From assembly GCA_943912855.1 (NCBI GenBank), contig CALTVC010000001.1, positions 124,001-188,000 of the forward strand: a stretch of DNA of 64,000 bases, in the 5' to 3' direction. Below, piece by piece: positions 1 through 8,870 of this stretch. Source of the stretch: an uncultured Flavobacterium sp. (GTDB lineage Bacteria; Bacteroidota; Bacteroidia; Flavobacteriales; Flavobacteriaceae). Made by a program: the position numbers and the translations under genes. Every line of letters begins with the position of its first letter. Position 1 is the first letter of the stretch. The notes under the pieces are model-generated. The model saw nothing but the letters and a program-made list of their open reading frames with translations, was not told the origin of the DNA and searched no databases.

Positions 1-473
1 GTGATGTATTTACCAATGACATTGTATACTACATGCGTACCCAGCACAACCTTTTTGTAGGTGAAAGTACAGCCGAAAAAATAAAAATTACCATAGGTGC
101 TGCCATTGAAGACCTTGAAAGTCCGCCGGAAGACCTTAGCGTACAGGGACGTGACCTCCTTACGGGTAAACCAAAACAGGTTGAAGTTTCGTACCGTGAG
201 ATAGCCAAGGCGCTGGACAAATCAATACAGCGTATAGAAGACGCGGTTATGGAAACCCTGAGCCAGACTCCTCCGGAACTTGCTGCCGACATTTACAACA
301 CGGGTATTTACCTTGCAGGTGGTGGTAGTATGTTAAGAGGTCTTGACAAAAGGATTTCGCAAAAGACCGACCTTCCGGTTTACATAGCCGAAGACCCGCT
401 AAGGGCTGTAGTACGCGGCACCGGAATGGCACTAAAAAATATACCAAAATACAGGAGCATCCTTATAAAATAA
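1..473 (+). CDS. mreB: MreB, rod-shape actin homologue (3' part only)
   Basis: C-terminal part of the actin-like ATPase MreB, which organises the lateral wall synthesis machinery on the inner face of the cytoplasmic membrane. The gene enters from the left edge; the frame is open from base 3 (DVFTNDIVYYMRTQ...), so the ATG at 33 is internal and about 156 C-terminal residues are present. NLFVGESTAEKIK matches the conserved GERTAE-type segment, and YLAGGGSMLRGLDKRI matches the glycine-rich nucleotide-binding turn (GGGALLRGLD in the family). mreC follows after 11 bases, then mreD, PBP2 and rodA, the standard elongasome order. Assignment rests on both motifs and the context. Confidence 0.95.
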   Translation, partial: DVFTNDIVYYMRTQHNLFVGESTAEKIKITIGAAIEDLESPPEDLSVQGRDLLTGKPKQVEVSYREIAKALDKSIQRIEDAVMETLSQTPPELAADIYNTGIYLAGGGSMLRGLDKRISQKTDLPVYIAEDPLRAVVRGTGMALKNIPKYRSILIK

Positions 474-484
474 GACATTAGCAA

Positions 485-1321
485 ATGCAGCAAATAATAA
501 ACTTTTTATTAAAAAACAGTATTAACTTACTGTTTTTGCTGCTTTTAGGCATATCGTTAACGTTTACCATACAAAGCCATTCGTACCATAAAAGCCTGGC
601 GGTTTCCAGTGCTAATTCGGTTACTGGCTATGTGTATGAAAAAATAAACGAGGTAGAAAGCTACTTTAGCCTGCGTGAGCAGAACGACAGGCTTTCGCAT
701 GAAAACGCTGTGCTTAAAAAGATGCTTTACAATACCCAGGACACCCTGAATAAGCCTCCGATGACCCTGCCTGAAAACACTCCGGGCAATTACAAGGTAT
801 TTGAAGCCAAAGTAATTAAAAACGGTTACAGCAGCCAGGAAAACTATTACACCATTAACGCAGGTACCGCAAACGGTATTAAGGAAGACATGGGTGTTAT
901 AAGCAGCCAGGGTGTTATAGGCGTGGTAGAAAAAACATCGGCTCATTACAGTACCGTAATCAGTGTGCTGAACCGCAAATTTAAGTTGGGTGCTAAAATC
1001 AAGAAAAACAATCACTTTGGTACACTTACCTGGAACGGAAAGAGCACAGGCTTTGCTCAACTTATAGATGTACCAAGGATAGCCAGCTTTACCAAAGGAG
1101 ATACCATAGTTACCGGTAATGAATCGACCATATTCCCGGAAAACATTCCTATAGGTACCATCCATACTATTTATATGGATAAGGTAACGCATAACTTTAC
1201 CCTTGAAGTACGCCTGTTTAATGACATGACCAGCCTGGGCTACATCTACGTACTGGAAAACAAGCACAAAGACGAAATAGAACAACTGGAAGAGGAAACC
1301 AAGCCGCAAGAACAGCACTAA
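485..1321 (+). CDS. mreC: Rod shape-determining protein MreC
   Basis: Bitopic inner-membrane scaffold of the elongasome that couples MreB to PBP2 and RodA. The 278-residue protein has a short cytoplasmic N-terminus, one membrane segment at about residues 10-28, a probable coiled coil around 55-80 (REQNDRLSHENAVLKKML), then the periplasmic beta domain with the family motif GVISSQGVIGVVEKTS. The Glu/Gln/Lys-rich tail (about 255-278) is low complexity. Length is normal for the family. Its TAA abuts the ATG of mreD with no spacer, so translation is probably coupled. Confidence 0.93.
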   Translation: MQQIINFLLKNSINLLFLLLLGISLTFTIQSHSYHKSLAVSSANSVTGYVYEKINEVESYFSLREQNDRLSHENAVLKKMLYNTQDTLNKPPMTLPENTPGNYKVFEAKVIKNGYSSQENYYTINAGTANGIKEDMGVISSQGVIGVVEKTSAHYSTVISVLNRKFKLGAKIKKNNHFGTLTWNGKSTGFAQLIDVPRIASFTKGDTIVTGNESTIFPENIPIGTIHTIYMDKVTHNFTLEVRLFNDMTSLGYIYVLENKHKDEIEQLEEETKPQEQH

Positions 1322-1831
1322 ATGAATCCTACCGTACTCATAAACATATTACGCTTTATAGCTTTGCTTGCCGTTCAGGTGGTGGTATTTAACCGCCTGG
1401 ATCTGTTTGGTTTTATAAATGCGTACCCGTACATACTGTTCATTATCCTGTTTCCGGCAAACGGTAACAAAGCAGTACTGCTCATTTCGGCATTTGTAAT
1501 GGGTTTATTACAGGATCAGTTTTGCGACACCGGAGGTCCGCACGCATTGGCAAGTGTAGTGCTGGCATACGTAAGGCCAACATTTTTCCGTTTCGCGTTT
1601 GGTATCAGTTACGAATATCAAACCATAAAGATAAACGACCGTATGTCGCCCGAACGTCTTATCTTTATATTCCTGAGTATCATTACGCATCATTTTGTGC
1701 TGTTCATGATGGAGCTGTTCCGCTTCAACCTGATACTCGATGTGTTGCTTCGTACAATTGTTACAACACTGTTCACGTTAATAGTAAGCATTATTATCAT
1801 ATACCTCATTAAGCCGGGCAAACAACAATGA
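1322..1831 (+). CDS. mreD: Rod shape-determining protein MreD
   Basis: Small polytopic inner-membrane partner of MreC in cell elongation. The 169 residues are strongly hydrophobic with about five predicted membrane segments, and contain NAYPYILFIILFP and GLLQDQFCDTGGPHALA, which match the conserved MreD core. Sequence conservation in this family is weak, so the call relies partly on its place between mreC and PBP2. The stop overlaps the start of the next gene by four bases (ATGA at 1828), typical of coupled genes. Confidence 0.88.
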   Translation: MNPTVLINILRFIALLAVQVVVFNRLDLFGFINAYPYILFIILFPANGNKAVLLISAFVMGLLQDQFCDTGGPHALASVVLAYVRPTFFRFAFGISYEYQTIKINDRMSPERLIFIFLSIITHHFVLFMMELFRFNLILDVLLRTIVTTLFTLIVSIIIIYLIKPGKQQ

Positions 1832-3702
1832 GAAAGCTTTTACTTCCAGTCCTTATCATAGCAGGCACCGTGCTGATAATAGCAAGGCTGTTTTACCTGC
1901 AGATACTGGATGATTCGTACATTAAAAAGAGCGACAACAACGCCATTAAAATTAAGTACGAATATCCGGAACGCGGTTATATTTATGACCGTAACGGAAA
2001 GCTTATGGCGGCTAACCAGCCCGCCTACGACATTATGGTTACCCCAAAGGACATGAAGGATCTTGATACCCTTGCCCTTTGTGAGCTCCTGAAAATAGAC
2101 ACCATCTACTTTAACGAACGCCTGAAGAAAGCCAAGGTATACAGCCCAAGGCTTCCTTCTATATTCCTTCCTTCGCTTAACAAAAAAGAGTTTGCGGCAT
2201 TTCAGGAAAAAATACGCAGGTTTAAAGGTTTTGACATTGTAAAACGCTCACTTCGTGATTACCAGATGCATGCTGGCGCCAATATTTTTGGTTATATAGC
2301 ACAGGTAAACGACGCCATTATACAAAAAGACCACTACTACAAAAGCGGCGACCTTATAGGAAAACAGGGCGTAGAGCAGATGTACGAAGAAGTACTACGC
2401 GGACAAAAAGGTGTAAAATACTTTCAGAAAGACCGTTACGGACGTGAAATAGGTTCTTTTAAAGAAGGTAAATACGACACTTTAGCCATTCCGGGGCAAG
2501 ACATTACCCTTACCATAAATGCTGACCTACAGGAGTATGGCGAAAAGCTTATGTTTGAAAAACGCGGCGGTATTGTAGCTCTTGAGCCAAGCACCGGTGA
2601 AATACTTGCACTAGTTACAGCACCCAACTATGACCCGGCACTACTGGTAGGACGTGAGCGTTCTAAGAATTACAAAATGCTAGAGAAAGATACCATAGGC
2701 ATTCCGTTGTTTGATCGCGGACTTATGGCAGAATATCCTCCGGGTTCACCTTTTAAAATACTAACCGGGCTTGTAGGGCTCCAGGAAGAAGTGATAGACG
2801 AGAACACTGTTTTTATGTGTCACCATGGGTTTAGCTACGGACGTGGCGCATTTATGAAATGTCACGGCTTTGGCCCACATAATCTTAACAATGGTATTTA
2901 CAACTCGTGTAATGCCTATTTCGGTAACGTGTACAAACTTACTATAGACAAGTACAGGAATCCCGGTACTGGCGTAGATGCGTGGTCTAACCACATTAAG
3001 AGTTTCGGGCTGGGTAATTTCATGGGCTACGACCTTCCGGCAGGGCGCAAAGGACTTGTACCTAACGCCAAGTACTATAAACGCTACTATCCTAACGGTG
3101 GCTGGAGGAGTTCTACCATCATTTCTAACTCCATAGGCCAGGGTGAGATAAAAATGACCCCAATACAACTTGCCAATATGATGGCTACTGTAGCCAACAA
3201 AGGATATTACTACACCCCTCATATCGTTAAGAAAATTAAGGGTACAGCAATAGACAAGAAGTTTACGACCAAGCACCAAACCACGATAGACAAGCAATAT
3301 TTCCCTCCGGTAATACAAGGGTTGTTTGACGTGTATAACTTTGGTACAGCAAAAACGCTTCGGGTAGAAGGCATAGACATTTGCGGTAAAACCGGTACTG
3401 CCGAAAACTTTACCAAGATAAACGGTGTGCGTACGCAGCTGAGTGACCACTCTATCTTTGTGGCATTTGCACCAAAAGACAATCCGAAGATAGCTATAGC
3501 TGTATTTGTAGAAAACGGTTACTGGGGTGCCCGCTGGGCTGGCCCTATTACCAGCCTTATGATAGAAAAATATCTTAAAGGTGAAGCCGTTACCCAAAAA
3601 GCTAAAGAAGAATGGATGATGACCCACGGACTGAAAGCGGAATACGACAAAGTAAACAGTGGTCAGCCATTTAGGATTAATGAACGCTATATAGCCCAAT
3701 AA
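1828..3702 (+). CDS. mrdA: Penicillin-binding protein 2 (elongation transpeptidase)
   Basis: Class B penicillin-binding protein that cross-links peptidoglycan during cell elongation with the RodA polymerase. One N-terminal membrane anchor (about residues 4-24) precedes the PBP dimerisation domain, which contains the conserved YPERGYIYDRNG segment. The transpeptidase domain carries all three catalytic motifs: SPFK with nucleophile Ser307 and Lys310, SCN at 360-362, and KTG at 521-523. At 624 residues it is full length. The start overlaps the mreD stop, and rodA begins four bases after the stop, so mreBCD-mrdA-rodA reads as one transcription unit. Confidence 0.95.
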   Translation: MRKLLLPVLIIAGTVLIIARLFYLQILDDSYIKKSDNNAIKIKYEYPERGYIYDRNGKLMAANQPAYDIMVTPKDMKDLDTLALCELLKIDTIYFNERLKKAKVYSPRLPSIFLPSLNKKEFAAFQEKIRRFKGFDIVKRSLRDYQMHAGANIFGYIAQVNDAIIQKDHYYKSGDLIGKQGVEQMYEEVLRGQKGVKYFQKDRYGREIGSFKEGKYDTLAIPGQDITLTINADLQEYGEKLMFEKRGGIVALEPSTGEILALVTAPNYDPALLVGRERSKNYKMLEKDTIGIPLFDRGLMAEYPPGSPFKILTGLVGLQEEVIDENTVFMCHHGFSYGRGAFMKCHGFGPHNLNNGIYNSCNAYFGNVYKLTIDKYRNPGTGVDAWSNHIKSFGLGNFMGYDLPAGRKGLVPNAKYYKRYYPNGGWRSSTIISNSIGQGEIKMTPIQLANMMATVANKGYYYTPHIVKKIKGTAIDKKFTTKHQTTIDKQYFPPVIQGLFDVYNFGTAKTLRVEGIDICGKTGTAENFTKINGVRTQLSDHSIFVAFAPKDNPKIAIAVFVENGYWGARWAGPITSLMIEKYLKGEAVTQKAKEEWMMTHGLKAEYDKVNSGQPFRINERYIAQ

Positions 3703-3706
3703 GCGG

Positions 3707-4963
3707 ATGAAAAACCAAAAAGTTACCAATAATATCGACTGGATATCCATACTCCTGTACACCATGCTGGTGCTTATGGGGTGGATGACTATTTACTCGG
3801 CTTCACTTCCTCAGGACGGCGCATCTATATTCGACCTGGGGCAGGTATCGGGCAAGCAGATATTGTTCATGACTACAAGCATACCGCTCATCATTGTTAT
3901 CCTTACACTAGACGCTAAAATTTACGATAAATACGCGTTTGTCTTTTACGGCGTAGGCTTATTGCTTCTTATGGGACTCTTTGTCCTCGGTAAAAAAATC
4001 AAAGGCCAAACCAACTGGTACAGCTTTGGTGGCTTTAGTATGCAACCCTCGGAATTTGCCAAGATAGCCACCTCCATAGTGCTATCTAAATACCTGAGTG
4101 ATGTACAGGTAAATTTAAAGTTGTTTAACCATCAGCTCATTGCTTTCGGAATACTCCTTGGACCTGTAGCCCTGATAATGATGCAACCCGATGCCGGTAG
4201 TGCCCTGATATTCTTTTCGCTTGTCTTTGCCATGTATCGCGAAGGTTTACCAGGATGGTACCTTGCTCTGGGTGGTTCGGCGGCGGCATTGTTTATTTTG
4301 GCTCTTCTCATACAACCGGTCGCCTTGGTAGGTTTTAGCTTGCTTGTATTACTCGCAGCGTATTTTATGACCCGCAGGGCACACCGTAACCCTATCTTAT
4401 ATGCCATTATATTCGTAGGAATTACTGCTTTCGTATTCTCTGTAGACTATGTGTTTGAAAACGTATTGGAATCACACCAGAAAGACCGTATAAACGTACT
4501 TTTTGGTAAGGACGTGGACATGCAGGCAGAGGGCTACAACCTTAACCAGGCACAGATAGCCATCGGATCGGGTGGATGGACAGGCAAAGGTTACCTGGAA
4601 GGCACACAAACCAAAGGAGGCTTTGTACCGGAACAACATACCGACTATATTTTTACCACTGTAGGTGAAGAATGGGGTTTTGCCGGTTCGGTAACCGTAA
4701 TATTACTTTTTATAGGGCTACTGCTCCGCATTATATATCGCGCCGAACGACAGAAAAGCAAAATGAGTCGCACGTATGGTTACTGCGTAGCATCGATACT
4801 GTTTATGCACTTCTTTATAAACATAACCATGCTTATACGCCTGTTCCCTACCGTGGGGGTGCCGTTACCGTTTTTTAGTTACGGAGGTTCCAGCTTATGG
4901 GCATTTACACTGTTGCTTTTCATTTTTATAAAAATGGATGCCAATCAGGTAAACGAGTGGTAA
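3707..4963 (+). CDS. rodA: RodA, SEDS-family peptidoglycan glycosyltransferase
   Basis: SEDS-family polymerase that extends glycan strands from lipid II together with PBP2. The 418-residue protein has about ten predicted membrane helices. Family motifs include YSFGGFSMQPSEFAKI, MQPDAGSALIF, and the large extracellular loop GGFVPEQHTDYIFTTVGEEW, ending with the C-terminal signature GVPLPFFSYGGSS. The start at 3707 gives MKNQKVTNNIDW, the usual flavobacterial N-terminus. Last gene of the elongasome operon; no strong hairpin terminator is visible in the 71 bases before hutG. Confidence 0.95.
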   Translation: MKNQKVTNNIDWISILLYTMLVLMGWMTIYSASLPQDGASIFDLGQVSGKQILFMTTSIPLIIVILTLDAKIYDKYAFVFYGVGLLLLMGLFVLGKKIKGQTNWYSFGGFSMQPSEFAKIATSIVLSKYLSDVQVNLKLFNHQLIAFGILLGPVALIMMQPDAGSALIFFSLVFAMYREGLPGWYLALGGSAAALFILALLIQPVALVGFSLLVLLAAYFMTRRAHRNPILYAIIFVGITAFVFSVDYVFENVLESHQKDRINVLFGKDVDMQAEGYNLNQAQIAIGSGGWTGKGYLEGTQTKGGFVPEQHTDYIFTTVGEEWGFAGSVTVILLFIGLLLRIIYRAERQKSKMSRTYGYCVASILFMHFFINITMLIRLFPTVGVPLPFFSYGGSSLWAFTLLLFIFIKMDANQVNEW

Positions 4964-4994
4964 ATTATTCAGCGGGTAGTTTGGGGTAAAAGTG

Positions 4995-5002
4995 TAACTT
5001 TG
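4995..5002 (+). promoter_or_regulatory. Candidate -7 box (TAACTTTG) upstream of hutG
   Basis: TAACTTTG fits the Bacteroidota -7 consensus TAnnTTTG exactly and lies 32 bases before the hutG start. No TTG is present at the usual 17-23 base spacing; the nearest (4981-4983) is only 11 bases away. Probable promoter separating hutGF from the elongasome operon. Confidence 0.45.
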
Positions 5003-5034
5003 TTACAAACACAAGCTAAAAACCCAAACCCGTT

Positions 5035-5832
5035 ATGGACATTTACCATATAACCGAACCTACCGCTCCTAAAGTTCCTATAGTAATCAGCTCGCCACAT
5101 TCCGGCACGTATTTTCCACCGGAAATTGCCGAAAGGCTACATCCTGAAATGGTTGCTCGTCCTGATGATGCCGATTGGTTTATTGACACACTGTATGACT
5201 TTGCTCCGGCTTTAGGTATTACTGTTATCAAAGCTAATTACTGCCGTTGGGTCATTGACCTTAATCGCGACCCTGAGAGTAAACCCCTATATAGCGACGG
5301 TCGTGTTATAACCGGACTGGTACCGTTTACGGATTTTAATGGAAATCCATTATACACAGGCACAACTCCTGATGAAACTGAAATAGCCCAACGCGTACAA
5401 AAATATTACCTGCCTTACCATGAAAAGGTGGAAGAACTTTTGGCACAGACTAAACAGCAATTTGGCACAGCATTATTGTTTGACGCACACTCTATCAGAA
5501 AAGTGGTGCCGGGCATACAAAAAGAGGCTTTTCCACAACTGATATTAGGCGATAACGATGAAACTTCAGCATCATCTGCAATAATAAAAACGGCTTGGGA
5601 TGTTTTAAGCAACAGTGGCTATGAAGCAACACACAATACCCCATTTAAGGGCGGACATATAACGCGCTACTTTGGCAAACCGGATAATAACATCCATGCG
5701 CTACAGCTGGAAATGGCTAAGACTAACTACATGGATGCTACCGAAACGGACTACAGCCCTGAGAATGCAGCGCAAATCAGAACCGTACTGAAACAACTAT
5801 TTACAGAACTCATAAAAACCGTAACCCTATAA
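5035..5832 (+). CDS. hutG: N-formylglutamate deformylase/amidohydrolase
   Basis: Hydrolyses N-formylglutamate to glutamate and formate, the last step of the five-step histidine degradation route. The 265-residue protein matches the N-formylglutamate amidohydrolase family: PIVISSPHSGTYFP at the N-terminus, RWVIDLNRDPES, LLFDAHSIRKVVPG, and GGHITRYFG with a putative metal-binding histidine. The adjacent hutF gene makes its substrate, which supports the call strongly. The hutG stop and hutF start overlap (TAATG). The other hut genes (hutH, hutU, hutI) are not in this window. Confidence 0.9.
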   Translation: MDIYHITEPTAPKVPIVISSPHSGTYFPPEIAERLHPEMVARPDDADWFIDTLYDFAPALGITVIKANYCRWVIDLNRDPESKPLYSDGRVITGLVPFTDFNGNPLYTGTTPDETEIAQRVQKYYLPYHEKVEELLAQTKQQFGTALLFDAHSIRKVVPGIQKEAFPQLILGDNDETSASSAIIKTAWDVLSNSGYEATHNTPFKGGHITRYFGKPDNNIHALQLEMAKTNYMDATETDYSPENAAQIRTVLKQLFTELIKTVTL

Positions 5833-7217
5833 TGGCAACGGCAACTACATATACTTTTAAAGGTCTGCTGACAGAAAAAGGCTGGCTTACCAATGCCGCA
5901 GTACAACTTGATGCTGCCGGCAATATAATTTCTATATCGCAGAGTGATTTGCCAGAAGGCGAATACCTAAACGGCTATGCGCTGCCGGGTTTCCAGAATG
6001 CCCATTCACATGCGTTTCAGTACGCTATGGCAGGGCTCGCCGAATTGCATACCGACACAGGGGCACAAGATGACTTTTGGAGTTGGCGTAATGCTATGTA
6101 CGGGTTGGCACTCACCCTTTCGCCGGAACAAATGGAAGCAGTAGCCGCCATGCTTTACAGCGAAATGGCTCGCCATGGGTACACTGCCGTAGCTGAGTTC
6201 CACTACCTGCACCATGACAAAAATGGCAACCCCTACCCCAACCTTGCCGAAATGGGCACACGTCTTATGGCTGCCGCAAAAAAAGCGGGTATCCGTATTA
6301 CACTGATTCCTATGTTTTACCAACAAGGTGGCTTTGGGCAGAACCCGGTAGAGAAACAAAAACGGTTTATTTCACCAACCATAGAAGATTACTACAAACT
6401 TTTAGACAGCACTATTGAAGCTGCCAAAGATTTTGATAACGCCAATGTAGGTATAGGTATACACTCACTGCGTGCGGTAAAACCTGAAGATGTAATTTCG
6501 TTATGTAATGCATTAGATGGTTCGCGTCCGTTTCACATACACGTGTCGGAACAGTTGAAAGAAATTGAAGACTGCCTTGCCTATCACGGTAAACGTCCGG
6601 TACAGTGGCTGCTGGACAATTGTCCGGTTAATGAAAACTACCACTTAGTCCACGCTACACATCTGGATGAAAGCGAAGTGACAGGCATTGCCAAAAGCGG
6701 CGCCAGCGTGGTACTATGCCCAAGCACCGAGGGCAACCTGGGCGATGGTTTATTCAGCTTTGACAGCTATAAAAAACAAAACGGCAACTGGAGCATCGGT
6801 ACAGATAGCCATGTGGGGCTAAATCCATTAGAGGAACTCCGCATACTTGATTACGGTCAACGCCTTATTTCGCATAAGCGTACTACGTATGTTATCCCCG
6901 AAAATGGCGATAGCGGTTTTAACGCGATTAAAATGGCTTGGCAAAGCGGACGAAGGGCTATGGGTGCTGCCGACGAGCAATTCTTTGCGGTAGGTCAGCC
7001 GTTTGATGCTGTTGTAATGAAGGCCACATCGCCATTGATAGCAACCGCTGCCGAACGTAACCTGTGCAATACTTTTGTGTACAGTGCCGATGTTACCGAT
7101 ATGGAAGGAACTATCGTTTCCGGAAAGTGGATAAACCGTAACGCTAGCCTACAAAACCGGGAAGCTATTGTAGCGGATTTTGTAAAAGTTATGGAGGAAT
7201 TAGGAACGCGTTCTTGA
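5832..7217 (+). CDS. hutF: Formimidoylglutamate deiminase
   Basis: Amidohydrolase-superfamily enzyme that deiminates N-formimino-L-glutamate to N-formyl-L-glutamate and ammonia. Its product is the substrate of the upstream hutG gene. Visible metal and catalytic residues: His58 and His60 (HSH), HIHVSEQ with His237, a histidine pair at 274/277 (VHATH), and Asp325 in GTDSHVGL. PGFQNAHSHAFQ and the SEQ motif separate HutF from guanine deaminase-type relatives. At 461 residues it is the usual length. It overlaps hutG by one base; a dispersed repeat follows the stop. Confidence 0.92.
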   Translation: MATATTYTFKGLLTEKGWLTNAAVQLDAAGNIISISQSDLPEGEYLNGYALPGFQNAHSHAFQYAMAGLAELHTDTGAQDDFWSWRNAMYGLALTLSPEQMEAVAAMLYSEMARHGYTAVAEFHYLHHDKNGNPYPNLAEMGTRLMAAAKKAGIRITLIPMFYQQGGFGQNPVEKQKRFISPTIEDYYKLLDSTIEAAKDFDNANVGIGIHSLRAVKPEDVISLCNALDGSRPFHIHVSEQLKEIEDCLAYHGKRPVQWLLDNCPVNENYHLVHATHLDESEVTGIAKSGASVVLCPSTEGNLGDGLFSFDSYKKQNGNWSIGTDSHVGLNPLEELRILDYGQRLISHKRTTYVIPENGDSGFNAIKMAWQSGRRAMGAADEQFFAVGQPFDAVVMKATSPLIATAAERNLCNTFVYSADVTDMEGTIVSGKWINRNASLQNREAIVADFVKVMEELGTRS

Positions 7218-7228
7218 TCATATTTTTG

Positions 7229-7416
7229 TAACACAGAGATACGAGGAGGGAGCACAGAGATTCACAGAGTTTTTAGAAGTTTTTGGGATTGCTCTTACAG
7301 CGCGAGCGTGCAGAGTTATACGCAACAATTTACATAATGCTCTATGTGCTTACACCGAAAGTGATAACTCTATTTCTCCGTGTGGCTCTGTGCTCCCTCC
7401 GTGTATCTCTGTGTTA
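7229..7416. repeat. Long inverted repeat (31-base arms), MITE/REP-like
   Basis: Left arm 7229-7259 and right arm 7386-7416 are reverse complements at 29 of 31 positions (core GGAGGGAGCACAGAG), separated by about 126 bases with further CACAGAG/CTCTGTG words inside. It fills the gap between hutF and miaE and has no coding capacity. The same CACAGAGCCAC word recurs in the terminator near 11940. A short non-autonomous element or REP-type repeat is likely. Confidence 0.75.
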
Positions 7417-7457
7417 TAAATACTAATAATGTCAAACTCTTTTTCCGGTTAAATCTT

Positions 7458-7465
7458 TAAATTTG
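7458..7465 (+). promoter_or_regulatory. Candidate -7 box (TAAATTTG) upstream of miaE
   Basis: TAAATTTG matches TAnnTTTG and lies 19 bases before the miaE-like start. No clear TTG at the -33 position. Confidence 0.4.
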
Positions 7466-7484
7466 CCATAACAATATCCTCACA

Positions 7485-8066
7485 ATGCTTGGACTGAAAC
7501 TCTTAACCGACCCGCGCTGGGCAAACATAGCCGAAGGCAACCTTGAAGAAATCCTTACCGACCACGCCTGGTGCGAACAGAAGGCCGCTGCTAACGCATT
7601 GTATATCATCACGAATAATTCGGAACATATAGAGCTGGTACAGAAAATGGCCGAGATAGCCATTGAAGAAATGGAGCACTTTAATATGGTTGTGGATATT
7701 ATTAAAAAACGTGGTTATACCCTGGGCCGTGAACGCCGTGATGACTATGTGGGGCAACTTGCCAAATTTGCGAAGAAGAACTGCACCCGCCTGGAAGCCT
7801 TTATAGACCGTATGCTGTTTGCCGCCATGATTGAAGCCCGCAGTTGCGAGCGTTTCAGGGTGTTGTCCAAAAACATTAAGGATGCCGAACTGGCCAAGTT
7901 TTACCACGACCTCATGGTAAGCGAAGCCACGCACTATACCACATTTTTAGGTTTTGCCCGAAAATACAGTGAAGACATTGACGTTGACAAACGCTGGGCA
8001 GAATGGCTGGAATACGAAGGCCAGATTATTCAGAGTTATGGAAAAGCCGGCACGGTGCATGGGTAA
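7485..8066 (+). CDS. miaE: tRNA-(ms2io6A)-hydroxylase, MiaE-like di-iron protein
   Basis: Ferritin-like non-haem di-iron monooxygenase family that hydroxylates the isopentenyl group of ms2i6A at position 37 of some tRNAs. The 193 residues form the expected helical bundle with paired E...ExxH motifs: an early Glu near HAWCEQKAAANAL, IAIEEMEHFNMV, FAAMIEARSCERF, and LMVSEATHYTTF. The C-terminal WLEYEGQII is also characteristic. MiaE orthologues in Bacteroidota are usually short like this one. It is a single-gene unit, ending at a strong bidirectional hairpin shared with the convergent DUF2335 gene. Confidence 0.88.
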   Translation: MLGLKLLTDPRWANIAEGNLEEILTDHAWCEQKAAANALYIITNNSEHIELVQKMAEIAIEEMEHFNMVVDIIKKRGYTLGRERRDDYVGQLAKFAKKNCTRLEAFIDRMLFAAMIEARSCERFRVLSKNIKDAELAKFYHDLMVSEATHYTTFLGFARKYSEDIDVDKRWAEWLEYEGQIIQSYGKAGTVHG

Positions 8067-8076
8067 TCTGATATAA

Positions 8077-8100
8077 AAAACGCACCGATTGGTGCGTTTT
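8077..8100. terminator. Bidirectional hairpin terminator
   Basis: A 10-base-pair stem AAAACGCACC/GGTGCGTTTT with loop GATT, with A and T tracts on both sides. It serves miaE on the plus strand and the DUF2335 gene on the minus strand. Confidence 0.85.
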
Positions 8101-8105
8101 CTTTA

Positions 8106-8630
8106 TTAATCCTTATTTTTCTGTAATATTTTGCCAACTACAAAAATACCGACTAGACTTACCATAGTTGTACCTAATAATATGCCTCCAACGGCATCAT
8201 GACCATTCATTGTAAGATATACTCCACAGCCTATACATATCAAAGCAATAATGAATCCAAATATTTGTCCCATTCCGCTTTGTCCAATTTGTTTTTTAAT
8301 GGCGAAATTTTCTAATCCCATTCTATGACTCGACTGATTTTCAGCCATAATCATAATTCTTTCAGCGCCTTTTTCAATTATAGAATTATAATGCTCTAAT
8401 TGTTCAGGAGGAGGTAAAGGACCAGAATGTGATTTTACAATACTAATACTTGTTATAGTTCTAACTAATTGGGACTTTTGCTTTGGGTTTAAACCTTTGA
8501 AAACTTCAGGATTAGCCTCAACAAGCTCTTTTTCAATTTCTTTTTCATAGGCTACTAATTCAGTATTCGCCTCATTAGTAGCTCCTTCAACAATTTCTGA
8601 TTTTTTTGGGTTGGTTTTTTTTGCGGTCAT
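8106..8630 (-). CDS. DUF2335-type small membrane protein
   Basis: Predicted inner-membrane protein of 174 residues and unknown function. The first half is soluble, charged and rich in Lys/Glu; SHSGPLPPPEQLEHYNSIIEKGAERI is the hallmark of the DUF2335 family. The C-terminal third has two hydrophobic helices (about residues 124-142 and 147-165) ending in KILQKNKD. The gene is clearly more AT-rich than its neighbours (roughly a third GC by eye). The small upstream ORF ends directly at its start codon, so the two are probably co-transcribed. Patchy distribution in bacteria suggests an accessory role; any link to defence or stress is speculation. Confidence 0.75.
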   Translation of the reverse strand: MTAKKTNPKKSEIVEGATNEANTELVAYEKEIEKELVEANPEVFKGLNPKQKSQLVRTITSISIVKSHSGPLPPPEQLEHYNSIIEKGAERIMIMAENQSSHRMGLENFAIKKQIGQSGMGQIFGFIIALICIGCGVYLTMNGHDAVGGILLGTTMVSLVGIFVVGKILQKNKD

Positions 8631-8870
8631 TTATTTTAAGCAAAGTTTATCGTAATTTTTTCTTTCGAACTCCTCTTTACTTAATCTAATATCGTTCCCG
8701 ACATTATTCCAATCCGATTTTAAAGCTTTAAAGTCGGCCTCTTCAGCAGTTTTCGAAGTGTTAAACTCAAAATAATTACCAGCTAAATTTAGAACTGAAC
8801 CTAAGCCTATAACAAAACTCATCTTTGGAAACAGAAAATCTGTGTTCAATTTAACCTTTGGCGTTTTCAT
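8631..8870 (-). CDS. Small hypothetical protein upstream of DUF2335
   Basis: A 79-residue ORF (start at 8870, MKTPKVKLNTDF) whose stop abuts the DUF2335 start codon, so the pair looks translationally coupled. A longer reading starts at 8927, but the extra 19 residues are AT-derived and not convincing. It has one hydrophobic stretch (MSFVIGLGSVLNLAG, about residues 17-32), then a charged acidic tail (DFKALKSDWNNVGNDIR). I do not recognise the family; the layout resembles the short protein often found before DUF2335 genes. The region upstream to 9163 is very AT-rich and holds no other gene. Confidence 0.6.
   Translation of the reverse strand: MKTPKVKLNTDFLFPKMSFVIGLGSVLNLAGNYFEFNTSKTAEEADFKALKSDWNNVGNDIRLSKEEFERKNYDKLCLK

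Noticed and set aside
2761..3765. 334-residue antisense ORF opposite mrdA
   Set aside because: It overlaps the transpeptidase domain on the other strand, has no family motifs, and the sense gene carries all PBP motifs.
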